A stretch of 64,000 nucleotides of DNA from positions 152,765 through 216,764 of the forward strand of contig NZ_PEGH01000008.1 of NCBI RefSeq assembly GCF_002737755.1. Reading direction: 5' to 3'. Both the position numbers and the translations under genes were made by a program. The notes beneath the pieces were generated by a model, which was not told where the DNA came from, made no database searches, and saw only the letters and a list, made by a program, of their open reading frames with translations. Positions 55,874 to 64,000 of this stretch are shown piece by piece (position 1 is the first letter of the stretch; every line of letters begins with the position of its first letter). Origin of the DNA: Caulobacter sp. BP25. Its GTDB lineage: Bacteria > Pseudomonadota > Alphaproteobacteria > Caulobacterales > Caulobacteraceae.

Positions 55874-56283
55874 GCCTGGGCGTCCGGCTTGAAGAACAGA
55901 CCTAGCTTCAGGCTGGCGGCGATCCGCTCGGCCTTCTGGCCGACGATGGCGGCGCGCGGCGCATCGAACAGCTCGACGCAGGTCTGGTGGAACAGGTTCA
56001 GCCAGGGGGTGAACAGACCTTCGGTGATCCCTTCCACGCCTTGGTGCGCGACCATCGGCTGACCCTTATAGCGGCCCGAGGTGTTCAGGACCGACGACCA
56101 GAAGTCCTTCAGCGTCGCCAGGTGCGCGGGCCAGCCGTCCTCGCCGATCGCCGCCTCGAAGATCGGGCCCAGCCGGTGATGGCGGCGCACACGCGCATAG
56201 AAGGTCTCGACCAGCCGGTCGATCTCGTCTTCGGTGAAGGGCGCGGCGTCGGCGCGGCTCTGGGCGCGGGCGGAAACGGACAT
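55870..56283 (-). CDS. group III truncated haemoglobin
   Basis: A 137-residue globin. ADAAPFTEDEIDRLVETFYARVRRHHRLGPIFEAAI, WPAHLATLKDFWSSVLNTSGRYKGQPMVAHQ (proximal His region) and TPWLNLFHQTCVELFDA are typical of group III. It binds oxygen or nitric oxide. It is encoded immediately upstream of, and overlapping, a 2OG dioxygenase that needs oxygen. Confidence 0.9.
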   Translation of the reverse strand: MSVSARAQSRADAAPFTEDEIDRLVETFYARVRRHHRLGPIFEAAIGEDGWPAHLATLKDFWSSVLNTSGRYKGQPMVAHQGVEGITEGLFTPWLNLFHQTCVELFDAPRAAIVGQKAERIAASLKLGLFFKPDAQA

Positions 56284-56390
56284 GGCCGCGATATGGGCCC
56301 TTACGCCCCGGGACTGAACCCCGGGGCGATCAAACTTGGCTTTCGATTGTTACTTAAGGGCCTTGCAGAAGACGCCTTCACTGCCGTCAG

Positions 56391-56717
56391 ATGCTGGACA
56401 TGGAGCCGAAGATGGGCGAACGCTCAGGGTTGTATGAGGATCGTTGGGGACCTGTAGGCGCGGCGATCTATAGGTGCATCATGCCCGCCGGCCTTACGGG
56501 ATGTATTGTCCTCATTCTGCCGGTGATCTGGGCCACGAGCTTTTTCCTGTTTGGGCTCTATCCCTTGCTGGTCGGCGCCATCGCTTACTGTTCGTGGCGA
56601 AATGTCGTGCTCTCTCAAGGGGGCGCGCGCGTTCTCGCGCTGACTGCGGGCCTAGTGATGACGGGCCTAGCCGTCTTTCTCGCGCTTGGCCTTTTCTTTG
56701 GGAGCGGCGGCGTTTGA
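56391..56717 (+). CDS. small two- or three-helix membrane protein
   Basis: A 108-residue protein. After a polar start (MGERSGLYEDRWGPVG) it has hydrophobic segments at about 30-53 (PAGLTGCIVLILPVIWATSFFLF), 55-70 and 80-105 (VLALTAGLVMTGLAVFLALGLFF). No family is recognised. The start may be the ATG at 56391 or one four or eight codons later. It stands alone between divergent and convergent genes, with a strong hairpin downstream. Confidence 0.55.
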   Translation: MLDMEPKMGERSGLYEDRWGPVGAAIYRCIMPAGLTGCIVLILPVIWATSFFLFGLYPLLVGAIAYCSWRNVVLSQGGARVLALTAGLVMTGLAVFLALGLFFGSGGV

Positions 56718-56721
56718 GGAT

Positions 56722-56755
56722 TGCTCACCTGGGGGGCGGTTCTCCCAGGTGAGCA
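56722..56755. terminator. strong hairpin between convergent genes
   Basis: TGCTCACCTGGG is mirrored by CCCAGGTGAGCA. It lies between the small membrane gene and the convergent acetylesterase. Confidence 0.75.
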
Positions 56756-56763
56756 CCGGTTCT

Positions 56764-58680
56764 TTACGGCGTCACCGCGATCTCGAACGGGCCGGCGGGC
56801 AGGCCGGCGGCGTCGAACAGGTTGAAGACGGGGCTGTCGGCCCAGGCGAAGCGGACCTTGGCGCCGGTTCCGGTCAAGACCACGGTCTGGCCGTCGATCC
56901 GGGCGTCGGCCCAGCGGCAGGCGTCGCTCGCGTCGCAGAGTTCGAAACCGATCACCCGGTCCGATCCGCGCGCCGCCAGGCGACCGCCGCCGACCTGGGT
57001 GAAGCGCAGGACGACCGTGTCGCCGACCTTCGTGGCCGAGGCGATCTCCGGTCCCGTGGTCACCGCCTCGCCGGCCACGCGCCGCGCGGCCAGGGCCAGA
57101 CGCCGGCCGACCTCCTGCTTGTTGGTCGGGTGGATGTCGTAGGGATCGCCGATGTCGTGGGTCACGGCCAGGCCCGCGTGGCCGTCGGCGGCGACGGCGC
57201 GGCGCTGGGCGTCACGCAGGGCGGCTGTGGCCGAGTTCTGAGGCGTTTCGGCGAAGGCGCCGTAGTCGGCCAACTGCACCACCAGGGCCGGCATGTCCGC
57301 CGGTTGTCCCTGGCGACGTTCCGCGATGAACGTCTGCAGCAAAGGCGCGTAGGTCTTGGCGCGGCCGACATTGGTCTCGCCCTGGTACCAGGCCAGGCCC
57401 GAGAAGGCGTAGGGACCCATCGGCGCGATCATGCCATTGTAGAGCATGGAGACGCCCGCCAGGGTGTCCCAGGGCGCGCGGGGCGGGTCGCCGCCGGCGC
57501 GCGGCTCGATCTGGTAGGACCAGCCTGTCAGCGGCAACCGGGTTCCATCGGCCAGGGCCAGGGCGCGCCGAGCTGGATCTCCATACATGCCGCCGTTCGC
57601 ATAGTTGTCGTAGGCGGACACCACGATGGTGTTCTTGCCTGGCTTCAGCGCCCCAGTCGGCAGGGCGTAGCTGCGGTCCAGCCAGGCGCCCGAGGTGGCG
57701 CCGATCCCCGCGCCGTTGACAAAGGTGGTGTCTATGTCGTCGACCGGGCCGATCGCGAGGGTCGCGGTCTGGGCGGCTTGCGCGGCGGTCAGTTCGACCT
57801 CGGTCTTGAGCCAGACGACCCCGTTGAAATCAGCCAAGGCCGGGACGCCCCAGCGTTCCCAGGTCCCCAGGTCGCGTGGCGCGGCGGTCCAGGTTCCAGC
57901 GCCGATCCACGGCGCCCGGGCCTCCTGACCGGGGTTCTTGGCGTTCCACCAGGCCTTGATCACCTCGCCCCAACGGCGGCTGGCGCCCCCCGGGTCTTTG
58001 ATCGACAGGTTGAGGATCTCGATAGACTCGTCATAGCCGCCGACCTTGCGCAGGGCCGATGGCGACATCCAGGCCTCGATGCCTGATCCGCCCCACGAGG
58101 CATGGACCAGGCCCAGCGGAACCTTGCGCGTCTTCTGCAGCTCGCGGGCGAAATAGTAGCAGCTGGCCGAGAAGGCGCCGATCGTGTCCTTGTTGGTCGG
58201 ATTCCAGGCGGGCGGTTTCTTGAAGTCCTTGGCGGGCGAGCGGGAGTCCGCCTTCTCGATGGTCGCCATGCGGATGGTGTCGTTGGGCGCGACGTTGTTG
58301 ATCTGGCTCCAGGCGTCGCTGGCGTACGCGACCTGCATCTCCATGTTCGACTGGCCCGAGCACAGCCACACATCCCCGACCAGGATGTCCGAGGCGTTGG
58401 CGCGAGCCGAGGCGGTGGTCGCGGTGATGGCGTAGGGACCGCCGGCGGGCGTGGCCGGGAAGTCGACGCGCCAGGCGCCGTCGGGGCCGGCCTTGGCGGT
58501 CAGCGTCTGTCCAGCGAACGAGGCGGTGACGGTCTCACCCGGCTTGGCGGTTCCGAAGACGGGCAGCGGACGATCGCGCTGGACCACAGCGTGGTCGCTG
58601 AACAGACCGTTCAGCAGCGACTGAGCGCTGGCTGGAGAGACCGCGAGGGCGGCGAGCAGGATCGGGGTCAGGCGGCGCAT
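56764..58680 (-). CDS. SGNH sialate-O-acetylesterase-family carbohydrate esterase
   Basis: A 638-residue exported esterase with a signal ending SPASA-QS. The block I serine is in VWLCSGQSNMEMQV, block II is VHASWGGSGIEAWMS, and the Asp/His dyad is in GDPYDIHPTNKQEVG. A galactose-binding-like insertion (about 250-380, LADFNGVVWLKTEVELTAAQ) is typical of the 9-O-acetylesterase (DUF303) family. In plant polysaccharide loci such enzymes remove acetyl groups from hemicellulose. It lies upstream of a palindromic element and downstream of GH3, in the same direction. Confidence 0.87.
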   Translation of the reverse strand: MRRLTPILLAALAVSPASAQSLLNGLFSDHAVVQRDRPLPVFGTAKPGETVTASFAGQTLTAKAGPDGAWRVDFPATPAGGPYAITATTASARANASDILVGDVWLCSGQSNMEMQVAYASDAWSQINNVAPNDTIRMATIEKADSRSPAKDFKKPPAWNPTNKDTIGAFSASCYYFARELQKTRKVPLGLVHASWGGSGIEAWMSPSALRKVGGYDESIEILNLSIKDPGGASRRWGEVIKAWWNAKNPGQEARAPWIGAGTWTAAPRDLGTWERWGVPALADFNGVVWLKTEVELTAAQAAQTATLAIGPVDDIDTTFVNGAGIGATSGAWLDRSYALPTGALKPGKNTIVVSAYDNYANGGMYGDPARRALALADGTRLPLTGWSYQIEPRAGGDPPRAPWDTLAGVSMLYNGMIAPMGPYAFSGLAWYQGETNVGRAKTYAPLLQTFIAERRQGQPADMPALVVQLADYGAFAETPQNSATAALRDAQRRAVAADGHAGLAVTHDIGDPYDIHPTNKQEVGRRLALAARRVAGEAVTTGPEIASATKVGDTVVLRFTQVGGGRLAARGSDRVIGFELCDASDACRWADARIDGQTVVLTGTGAKVRFAWADSPVFNLFDAAGLPAGPFEIAVTP

Positions 58681-58693
58681 GGTGTGCTCCCTA

Positions 58694-58812
58694 GTTCCTC
58701 CCCCGCGATGCGGGGGAGGTGGCCCATAGGGCCGGAGGGGGCAAGCTCGGCCTTTACGCGCCTGCCCCCTCAGTCGCTCCGCGACAGCTCCCCCGCATCG
58801 CGGGGGAGCATC
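58694..58812. repeat. interspersed CTCCCCC...GGGGGAG element, copy 3
   Basis: TCCCCCGCGATGCGGGGGAGGTGGCCC at the left and GCTCCCCCGCATCGCGGGGGAG at the right, with GCCGGAGGGGG inside. It is closely related to the elements at 36720 and 52796. It lies between the GH3 and acetylesterase genes. Confidence 0.8.
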
Positions 58813-58824
58813 TTGCGCGGCGCT

Positions 58825-61245
58825 TTAAGCGACGGTCAGCGTCGCCTTCTTCAGGTTCACCGAGTTCGGGCCGACCAGGATCGAGAAGTCGCCCGGCTCC
58901 ACCACGCGCTTCATGTCGAGGTTCCAGAACCACAGGTCCGACGGCTTGATCTCGAAGGTCACCGTGGTCTTGGCGCCGGGCGCGAGGGTGACGCGCTTGA
59001 AGTGCTTCAGCTCCAGCACCGGACGGGTGACCGAGGCGGCCTCGTCGTGGATGTAGAGCTGGACCACTTCGTCGCCGGCCACCTTGCCGGTGTTGGTCAC
59101 ATCGACCTCGACCTTGACGTGCTCGCCCTGGCCGATCCTGGCCTTGGCCAGGCGCGGGGCCGAGATGTCGAAGGTTGTGTACGACAGGCCAAAGCCGAAC
59201 GGGTAGAGCGGTGTGGTCTCGCCATCCAGATAGCCGCGGCGAGCTGTGGGCTTGCGGTTGTAGTAGATCGGCAGCTGGCCGACGTCGCGGGCGATGCTGA
59301 CCGGCAGCTTGCCGCCCGGATTGGCGCGGCCGAACAGCACGTCGGCGGCGGCGCCGCCCGTCTCCTGGCCCAGGTACCAGCCTTCGATGATCGCGTCGGC
59401 GCGCTGGGCCAACAGGTTGATCGACAGGGGGCGGCCGTTGAGCAGGAACACCACGGTCGGCTTGCCCAGGTCGAAAATCGCCTTGGCCAGGTCGTTCTGC
59501 TGGCCCATCAGGTCCAGGCTGTCGCGGTCGCCCAGGTGATGGTCGGCCCAGGCCTCGCGGCTGGTCTGCTCGTTGTCGCCGAGCACCAGCACCACGACGT
59601 CGGCCTTCTTGGCGACCTCGACGGCTTCCGCGATGAGTTTCGCGTTGACGGCCGGGTCGGTGAAGTTGACCTGATCCTGGGCCCAGATACGCTGCTCGGT
59701 GATCCGCACGGCCTCGGCGTAGTCGAGCTGGAAGCCTTGGGCCTTGGCCTCGGCGGTCAGGCCCTCGTGGATCGAGACCACGTGGCGCGGGATGTCCGAG
59801 TAGCCGCCGATCGGCGTGTCCTTGGCGTGGGTCCCCAGCAGGGCCAGGCGTTTGATCTTCTTGCCGTCCAGCGGCAGCACGCCCTTATCGTTCTTGAGCA
59901 GCACGACGGCCTTGCGGGCGGCCTCGCGGGCCAGGGCGACGGCGTCCGGCGTCGCGGTCTTGGCGTCGGCGGTCTTCTCGTCGCAGTAGGGGGTCTCGAA
60001 TAGGCCCGCCTCGAACTTCATCTCCAGCACGCGGGCGACGGCCGCGTCGACCTCGAACTGCGGAATGCGGCCGGCCTTCACCAGCTCGGGGATCAGAGCG
60101 TAGGCCTCGCCGTCGGGCAGCTCGACGTCGACGCCGGCGCGCATGGCCATCACCGCCGTCTCGCCCAGGTCGCTCGTCAGCTTGTGGCGGCTGATCAACT
60201 CCTTGATGGCGAAGTAGTCGCTCTGGACCGAGCCCTTGTAGCCCCACTCCTCGCGCAGGATCTTGGTCAGCAGCCAGCGACTGGCGTGTGAGGGCACGCC
60301 GTCGATTTCGTTGTAGCTGGGCATGACCGCCCGAACCGGCAGCTCGGTCACCGCGCGCTCGAACGGCGGGAAGAAGTTCTCACGCAGGGTGCGTTCGGCG
60401 ATCTGGGCCGGGCCGACATTGGTGCCGTTCTCGGGCTGACCGTGGCCGGTCATGTGCTTGAGGGTGACGAACACCTTGTCCTTGGCCAGCGGCAGGGTGG
60501 TCCCCTGGAAGCCGCGGATGGCGGCCAGGCCGATCTCAGCGCAGACGTGCGGGTCTTCGCCGTAGGTCTCCTCGATGCGGCCCCAGCGCGGGTCGCGGGC
60601 CACGTCGACCACGGGGGCCAGCGCCAGGTTCGAGCCGCGCGCGCGCATCTCGCGGGCGGCGACGGCGAAGATCTTTTCGGTCAGTTCGGGGTCGAAGGTC
60701 GAGGCCAGGGCGATGGACTGCGGGAAGCTGGTCGCGTCGCGCGCGACATAGCCGTGCAGGGCCTCGTCGTGCATCAGCAGCGGAATGCCCAGGCGCGTCT
60801 TCTCCATCGCCCACTTCTGGGCGGCGTTGGTGTAGCGCGCGGTCTCGGCGGCGTTGCGGTTGATCGCCCCGTCATCGGCGCCGGCCGCCGCGCCGATCAC
60901 CGTCACCGGCTTGGCGCCCTTGCGATCGGACGGACGCGAGATCTGGCCCAGGCCATTGGGGAAGTTCTTGCTGGCCTGCTCGGGCGAGAACTCGCCCTCC
61001 GGCGTCTGGATCTTGTTCTTGGTCAGCCAGATGCCGATCAGCTGGGCGGCCTTTTCCTCCAGCGTCATGCGCGAGAGCAGGTCCTGCACGCGCGCGTCGA
61101 TCGGCTGGGCCGGGTCCTTGTAGAGCGGCTTGCCGCCCGAGGTCTTGGGCGCCTGCTGGGCGGCGTTGACGACGGCCGGCAGAGCGGCGGCGGAAAGGGC
61201 GGCGAGGCTCGCGCCGAACAGACGGCGGGTGATGGCGGTGGTCAT
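58825..61245 (-). CDS. GH3 beta-glucosidase/beta-xylosidase
   Basis: An 806-residue exported enzyme with a twin-arginine-like signal (MTTAITRRLFGASLAALSAA). The GH3 N-terminal barrel has IPLLMHDEALHGYV, NLALAPVVDVARDPRWGRIEETYGEDP, KHMTGHGQPENG and the nucleophile aspartate in GSVQSDYFAIKEL (about residue 330). The C-terminal alpha/beta domain (VVLVLGDNEQTSREAWADHHLGDRDSLDLMG) and a fibronectin-III domain (LSYTTFDISAPRL to DLWFWNLDMKRVVEPGDF) follow. It cleaves terminal glucose or xylose from oligosaccharides. The GH3 genes I recall near dnaG in C. crescentus have broad glucosidase/xylosidase activity. An ACCGGT-centred operator lies about 100 bases upstream. Confidence 0.9.
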   Translation of the reverse strand: MTTAITRRLFGASLAALSAAALPAVVNAAQQAPKTSGGKPLYKDPAQPIDARVQDLLSRMTLEEKAAQLIGIWLTKNKIQTPEGEFSPEQASKNFPNGLGQISRPSDRKGAKPVTVIGAAAGADDGAINRNAAETARYTNAAQKWAMEKTRLGIPLLMHDEALHGYVARDATSFPQSIALASTFDPELTEKIFAVAAREMRARGSNLALAPVVDVARDPRWGRIEETYGEDPHVCAEIGLAAIRGFQGTTLPLAKDKVFVTLKHMTGHGQPENGTNVGPAQIAERTLRENFFPPFERAVTELPVRAVMPSYNEIDGVPSHASRWLLTKILREEWGYKGSVQSDYFAIKELISRHKLTSDLGETAVMAMRAGVDVELPDGEAYALIPELVKAGRIPQFEVDAAVARVLEMKFEAGLFETPYCDEKTADAKTATPDAVALAREAARKAVVLLKNDKGVLPLDGKKIKRLALLGTHAKDTPIGGYSDIPRHVVSIHEGLTAEAKAQGFQLDYAEAVRITEQRIWAQDQVNFTDPAVNAKLIAEAVEVAKKADVVVLVLGDNEQTSREAWADHHLGDRDSLDLMGQQNDLAKAIFDLGKPTVVFLLNGRPLSINLLAQRADAIIEGWYLGQETGGAAADVLFGRANPGGKLPVSIARDVGQLPIYYNRKPTARRGYLDGETTPLYPFGFGLSYTTFDISAPRLAKARIGQGEHVKVEVDVTNTGKVAGDEVVQLYIHDEAASVTRPVLELKHFKRVTLAPGAKTTVTFEIKPSDLWFWNLDMKRVVEPGDFSILVGPNSVNLKKATLTVA

Positions 61246-61342
61246 CTGGACGTTTCCCCGGGCTACGCGAATGGCGCGGCGGCTCTGGGGCCGCCTTCGG
61301 ACAGCACTATGGGGGCAGTTGTCAGACCACTCAAGCCGGAAA

Positions 61343-61356
61343 TGGTACCGGTCTCA
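61343..61356. promoter_or_regulatory. ACCGGT-centred LacI-type operator before GH3
   Basis: TGGTACCGGTCTCA, partly palindromic, 98 bases upstream of the GH3 start. It belongs to the same class as 18087, 36645 and 38362. Confidence 0.6.
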
Positions 61357-61387
61357 TTGCCCCCGCGTGACGCCAGGGTCCAGACGC

Positions 61388-61427
61388 GAAAAAGGGCCCG
61401 CTTTGGGAGAGGGGGGAGCGGGCCCTT
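61388..61427 (-). terminator. intrinsic terminator of the M61 peptidase gene
   Basis: On the minus strand AAGGGCCCGCT pairs with AGCGGGCCCTTT, followed by a TTTTTCGCG run. It is about 100 bases after the M61 stop. Confidence 0.8.
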
Positions 61428-61524
61428 CGTACGCGTTCAGAGGGAATGAACAGGCGGGAAAATGGCATATCCGCCGGCGTCCCGCCCTTCCCCATTTCGT
61501 CGCAGGCTGCGAGGCGTTCGCAGC

Positions 61525-63474
61525 CTATTTGCGGGGCGCCAGAATGTCGTCCAGACGGCTGGGAGCGCCGGCGATCTTCTCCAGGCGCGGGTAGCGCAGG
61601 CCGCCGCGGTAGTCGAGCTTGACCATCTTGTAGCGCGAGCCGTCCTTGATCAGCAGCTCGACCAGCGGGTTCTCGGGCTTCATGGCGGCGGTGACGGCGG
61701 CCTTCAGCTTGTCGCCGTCGAAGGCTTCGCCGTTGACCGCCACGATGGTCAGGCCCTGGGTCAGGCCGGCCTTGAACGCCGGACCACTCCACTGGACGTC
61801 GCTGATCACGCCGTCGGCGCCGACCGTCAGGCCCAGCGAATAGCTGAGGCTGGTGTTCCTGGCGCGGCTTTCGGCGGCCTTCATGAACTCGGTCGGGGTC
61901 GCGGTGTAGACCAGCTTGTAGCCGCCGCGCTGCAGGCCATCCAGCGGGGCCTTCTCCTGCACCTCCTGGATGCGGGTCTTCAGGAAGGTCGACCAGTCAT
62001 GGGCCACGACGCCGTTCAGAGCGGCGACCACATCCTCGAACACATAGGTGCGCGGCACGTAGGAGCCGTTGTCGACGCCGAAGAAGGCCTTGGCGAAGTC
62101 GTCCAGCGACTTCTTGCCGCCGGTCTTCTCGCGGATCAGGGTGTCGGCGTCGAGCCAGACCAGCTGGCCTTCGGAATAGTAGTCCTCGCTGCGCTGCCAG
62201 GACAGCCAGGACAACGGCCGGCGATTGGCGATGATCGGGTCGTTGGTGGTGTCCTGCACCGGACGCCAGTCGCGGCCCCGGCGGTTTTCGTAGAGGGCGG
62301 CGGTGGCGGCCAGCGAGTCCAGGGCCTGCTGCTTGGTCAGGAAGCCCGCGCGCGCGGCCAGGACGTTGCCCCAGTACTGGGTCTGGCCCTCATAGACCCA
62401 CATCAGGCTGTCGCGCATCGGCACGTTCAGGTTCGGCGTCCACAGGTCGGCGGCGCGGCGGAACTTGCCGTTCCACGAGTGGGTGAATTCGTGAGGCAGC
62501 AGGTCGCGACCCACGAAGCTCTTGTCCCATTCGGTGAAATACTTGGGCGTGACGCGGTTTTCGGAGCTGCGATGGTGCTCCAGGCCGATGCCGCCCAGCT
62601 TGTCCGACAGGGCGACCAGGAAGTCATAGTGATCGTAGTGGTATGAGCCGAACAGCTTGTAGGCCTGCTGCACGAGGTCCTTGTGGACCTGGATATGCTC
62701 GGGCTTGGCCTCCAGCAGCTCGGGGCTGTCGGCCACCAGGTTCAGGCGAACGGGGGCGGGGCCGGTCGGATCCAGGTCGATCGACTTGAAGTATTTGCCG
62801 GCGAAGATCGGGCTATCGACCAGGGTCTCGACCGTGGTCGGCTTGAAGGTGGTGACCTGACCCTCGACCTTGGCGGTTTCCAGCGCCGTAGCCAGCTTCC
62901 AGCCTTCCGGCAGCTTGACGCTGGCCTCGATCGGAATGCGGCGGGTGTAGTAGCCGGCGGGATACATCGTCACCTGCATCCACTGCAGGTTCAGCATTTC
63001 CGGCGTGACCTCGATGCGGCCCACGCGGCCCTCGACGGCGGTCAGGAACTGGTAGCTGACCTCGATTTCGCTGACGCCGTCCGGCACATTGACGTGGAAG
63101 GCGTGGACGCTGACGACGTCGCGCGTCCAGGGGATGCGCTTGCCATTGGCCGTGACCACCAGGCCGGCCAGCTTGTCCAGATCGTTGCGCGGCGAGTGGC
63201 CGCCCGGGACCCACTGCGGATACAGGAACGTGAAGTCGCCGGCCTTGCTGACCGGGATGGTGGTGGTGACCGTCCAGATCTTGCGGTCCAGGTCGGTGGC
63301 GTCGACAGCCAGCTTCAGCGCGCCGGCGTAGGGGATGTCCTGGGGCGCGGGGATCGGCGCGGTCGGCGCGGCCGACTCCGGCCAAGATTGCGAGGGGGCG
63401 AGCGTCGGAACTTGAGCCAGAGCGGCCGTCGCGGCCAGGGAAAGGACGGAGACGGAGAACAGCAGCGCTTTCAC
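61525..63474 (-). CDS. M61-family peptidase with PDZ domain
   Basis: A 649-residue exported glycyl aminopeptidase-like enzyme. The GTG start at 63474 opens the signal (VKALLFSVSVLSLAATAALA-QVP). The zinc motif HEFTHSWNGKFR lies near residue 327, with the downstream glutamate in MWVYEGQTQYWG. The N-terminal beta-domain (FTFLYPQWVPGGHSPRNDLDKLAGL) is typical of M61. A C-terminal PDZ domain spans about 560-630 (LGLTVGADGVISDVQWSGPAFKAGL). The frame continues upstream to 63648 without family resemblance. It acts in the periplasm. It is divergent from dnaG. Confidence 0.9.
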   Translation of the reverse strand: MKALLFSVSVLSLAATAALAQVPTLAPSQSWPESAAPTAPIPAPQDIPYAGALKLAVDATDLDRKIWTVTTTIPVSKAGDFTFLYPQWVPGGHSPRNDLDKLAGLVVTANGKRIPWTRDVVSVHAFHVNVPDGVSEIEVSYQFLTAVEGRVGRIEVTPEMLNLQWMQVTMYPAGYYTRRIPIEASVKLPEGWKLATALETAKVEGQVTTFKPTTVETLVDSPIFAGKYFKSIDLDPTGPAPVRLNLVADSPELLEAKPEHIQVHKDLVQQAYKLFGSYHYDHYDFLVALSDKLGGIGLEHHRSSENRVTPKYFTEWDKSFVGRDLLPHEFTHSWNGKFRRAADLWTPNLNVPMRDSLMWVYEGQTQYWGNVLAARAGFLTKQQALDSLAATAALYENRRGRDWRPVQDTTNDPIIANRRPLSWLSWQRSEDYYSEGQLVWLDADTLIREKTGGKKSLDDFAKAFFGVDNGSYVPRTYVFEDVVAALNGVVAHDWSTFLKTRIQEVQEKAPLDGLQRGGYKLVYTATPTEFMKAAESRARNTSLSYSLGLTVGADGVISDVQWSGPAFKAGLTQGLTIVAVNGEAFDGDKLKAAVTAAMKPENPLVELLIKDGSRYKMVKLDYRGGLRYPRLEKIAGAPSRLDDILAPRK

Positions 63475-63668
63475 GAAACACCCCAATGCGGCGCGCGGGC
63501 ATGCCTCCCGCGATGAGAAGCCGGGATGTTTGTGGCGGAAACCATCCCTTGTCGAGGGTAAGTTGGCCCACTTTTCCCCGTTTGATTTTTTGGGGCGGTG
63601 TCGTCGCCCCTCGCATCCTGTGCTAGGCAAGGGAAGCCGGTCTTTCACCGGATTTCGCCCCTGGGATC

Positions 63669-64000
63669 ATGCGTTTCGACGACCGCTTCCTTGAAGAACT
63701 GAAGTCCCGCCTTCGCCCCTCCGACGTCGTCGGCAAGACGGTGAAGCTGCGGCGGCAGGGGCGCGAGTACGCGGGACTGTCACCGTTCACGAAGGAAAAG
63801 AGCCCGTCGTTCTTCGTCAACGACGAGAAGGGCTTCTATCACTGCTTCTCCAGCGGCAAGCACGGCGACATCATCAGCTTCCTGCAGGAAACCGAGCGGC
63901 TTACCTTCGCCGAGGCCGTCGAGCGGCTGGCGGCCGAGGCGGGCATGAGCCTGCCCGAGGTCGATCCCCGCGCCGCCCGCGAGGAGCAGAAGCGCTCGTC
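63669..64000 (+). CDS. dnaG: DNA primase, 5' end only
   Basis: The first 110 residues of DnaG, cut by the right edge. MRFDDRFLEELKSRLRPSDVVGKTVKLRRQGREYAGLSPF and FYHCFSSGKHGDIISFLQETERLTFAEAVERLA match the N-terminal primase domain. The usual zinc ligands (CPFH...C..C) are replaced (LSPFTKEKSPSF, FYHCFSSGKHG), so only one cysteine of the normal set remains. As I recall this is general in alphaproteobacterial DnaG. It would synthesise replication primers. The rest of the gene is not visible. Confidence 0.92.
   Translation, partial: MRFDDRFLEELKSRLRPSDVVGKTVKLRRQGREYAGLSPFTKEKSPSFFVNDEKGFYHCFSSGKHGDIISFLQETERLTFAEAVERLAAEAGMSLPEVDPRAAREEQKRS

Noticed and set aside
56764..58680. An SGAT-like sequence in the acetylesterase as a flavinylation site
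   Set aside because: GATSGAW there lacks the preceding aspartate spacing and lies in a beta-domain of an esterase; it is a chance match.

Overview
The window looks like the chromosome of a Caulobacter species close to C. crescentus/vibrioides. It is GC-rich, with many GTG and TTG starts. It carries the full D-xylose (Weimberg) operon xylXABCD in the Caulobacter gene order, a short Caulobacter-type flagellin, TonB-dependent receptors of the Xanthomonas-Caulobacter kind, an AcrAB-NodT efflux operon with a divergent TetR repressor, and an alphaproteobacterial-type dnaG at the right edge. No tRNA, rRNA or CRISPR array was seen.

Region 1 (1-5.6 kb, minus strand): a partial hypothetical gene, a LuxR-HTH protein with a C-terminal membrane anchor whose linker overlaps a separate 114-residue gene, then dgoK-dgoA-sodium/sugar symporter-GntR for galactose/galactonate use. 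Region 2 (5.6-15.1 kb, plus strand): a TonB receptor, a frameshifted tryptophan-halogenase-family gene, a GH35 beta-galactosidase and a GH31 alpha-xylosidase with a PA14 insert. This resembles a xyloglucan utilisation locus. Region 3 (15.1-21.7 kb): a frameshifted flagellin, a frameshifted carboxylesterase, an SRPBCC gene divergent from a LysR gene, a GH5 mannanase and a ParDE-like toxin-antitoxin pair. Region 4 (21.7-27.4 kb): putA and its divergent Lrp regulator, a tiny membrane protein, an unrecognised two-gene cysteine-rich cassette in AT-richer surroundings, and an IS5-family remnant. Region 5 (27.4-34.9 kb): nodT-acrB-acrA with tetR, and a LOG-family gene. Region 6 (35-49.7 kb): GH43, a XylE-type symporter, a TonB receptor, a TPR-GNAT fusion, xylDCBAX (minus strand) and a LacI-family regulator. 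Region 7 (49.8-64 kb): mobA, a five-gene PepSY/DUF2271/DUF4198/ApbE/flavoreductase operon with a visible flavinylation motif, a truncated haemoglobin plus 2OG dioxygenase pair, an SGNH acetylesterase, a GH3 glycosidase, an M61 peptidase and the start of dnaG.

Functionally, most of the window is a hemicellulose programme. Outer-membrane receptors import oligosaccharides; GH35, GH31, GH5, GH43, GH3 and esterases release galactose, xylose and other sugars; symporters take these up; the dgo genes and xylXABCD feed them to central metabolism. Three classes of LacI-type operators tie the scattered units together: TGATAGCGCTATCA, TTGGTAGCGCTAACA and TGNNACCGGTNNCA. Three genes between 8.8 and 18.0 kb carry reading-frame breaks. 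Two look like single-base losses in G/C runs, so sequencing error and true decay both remain open.
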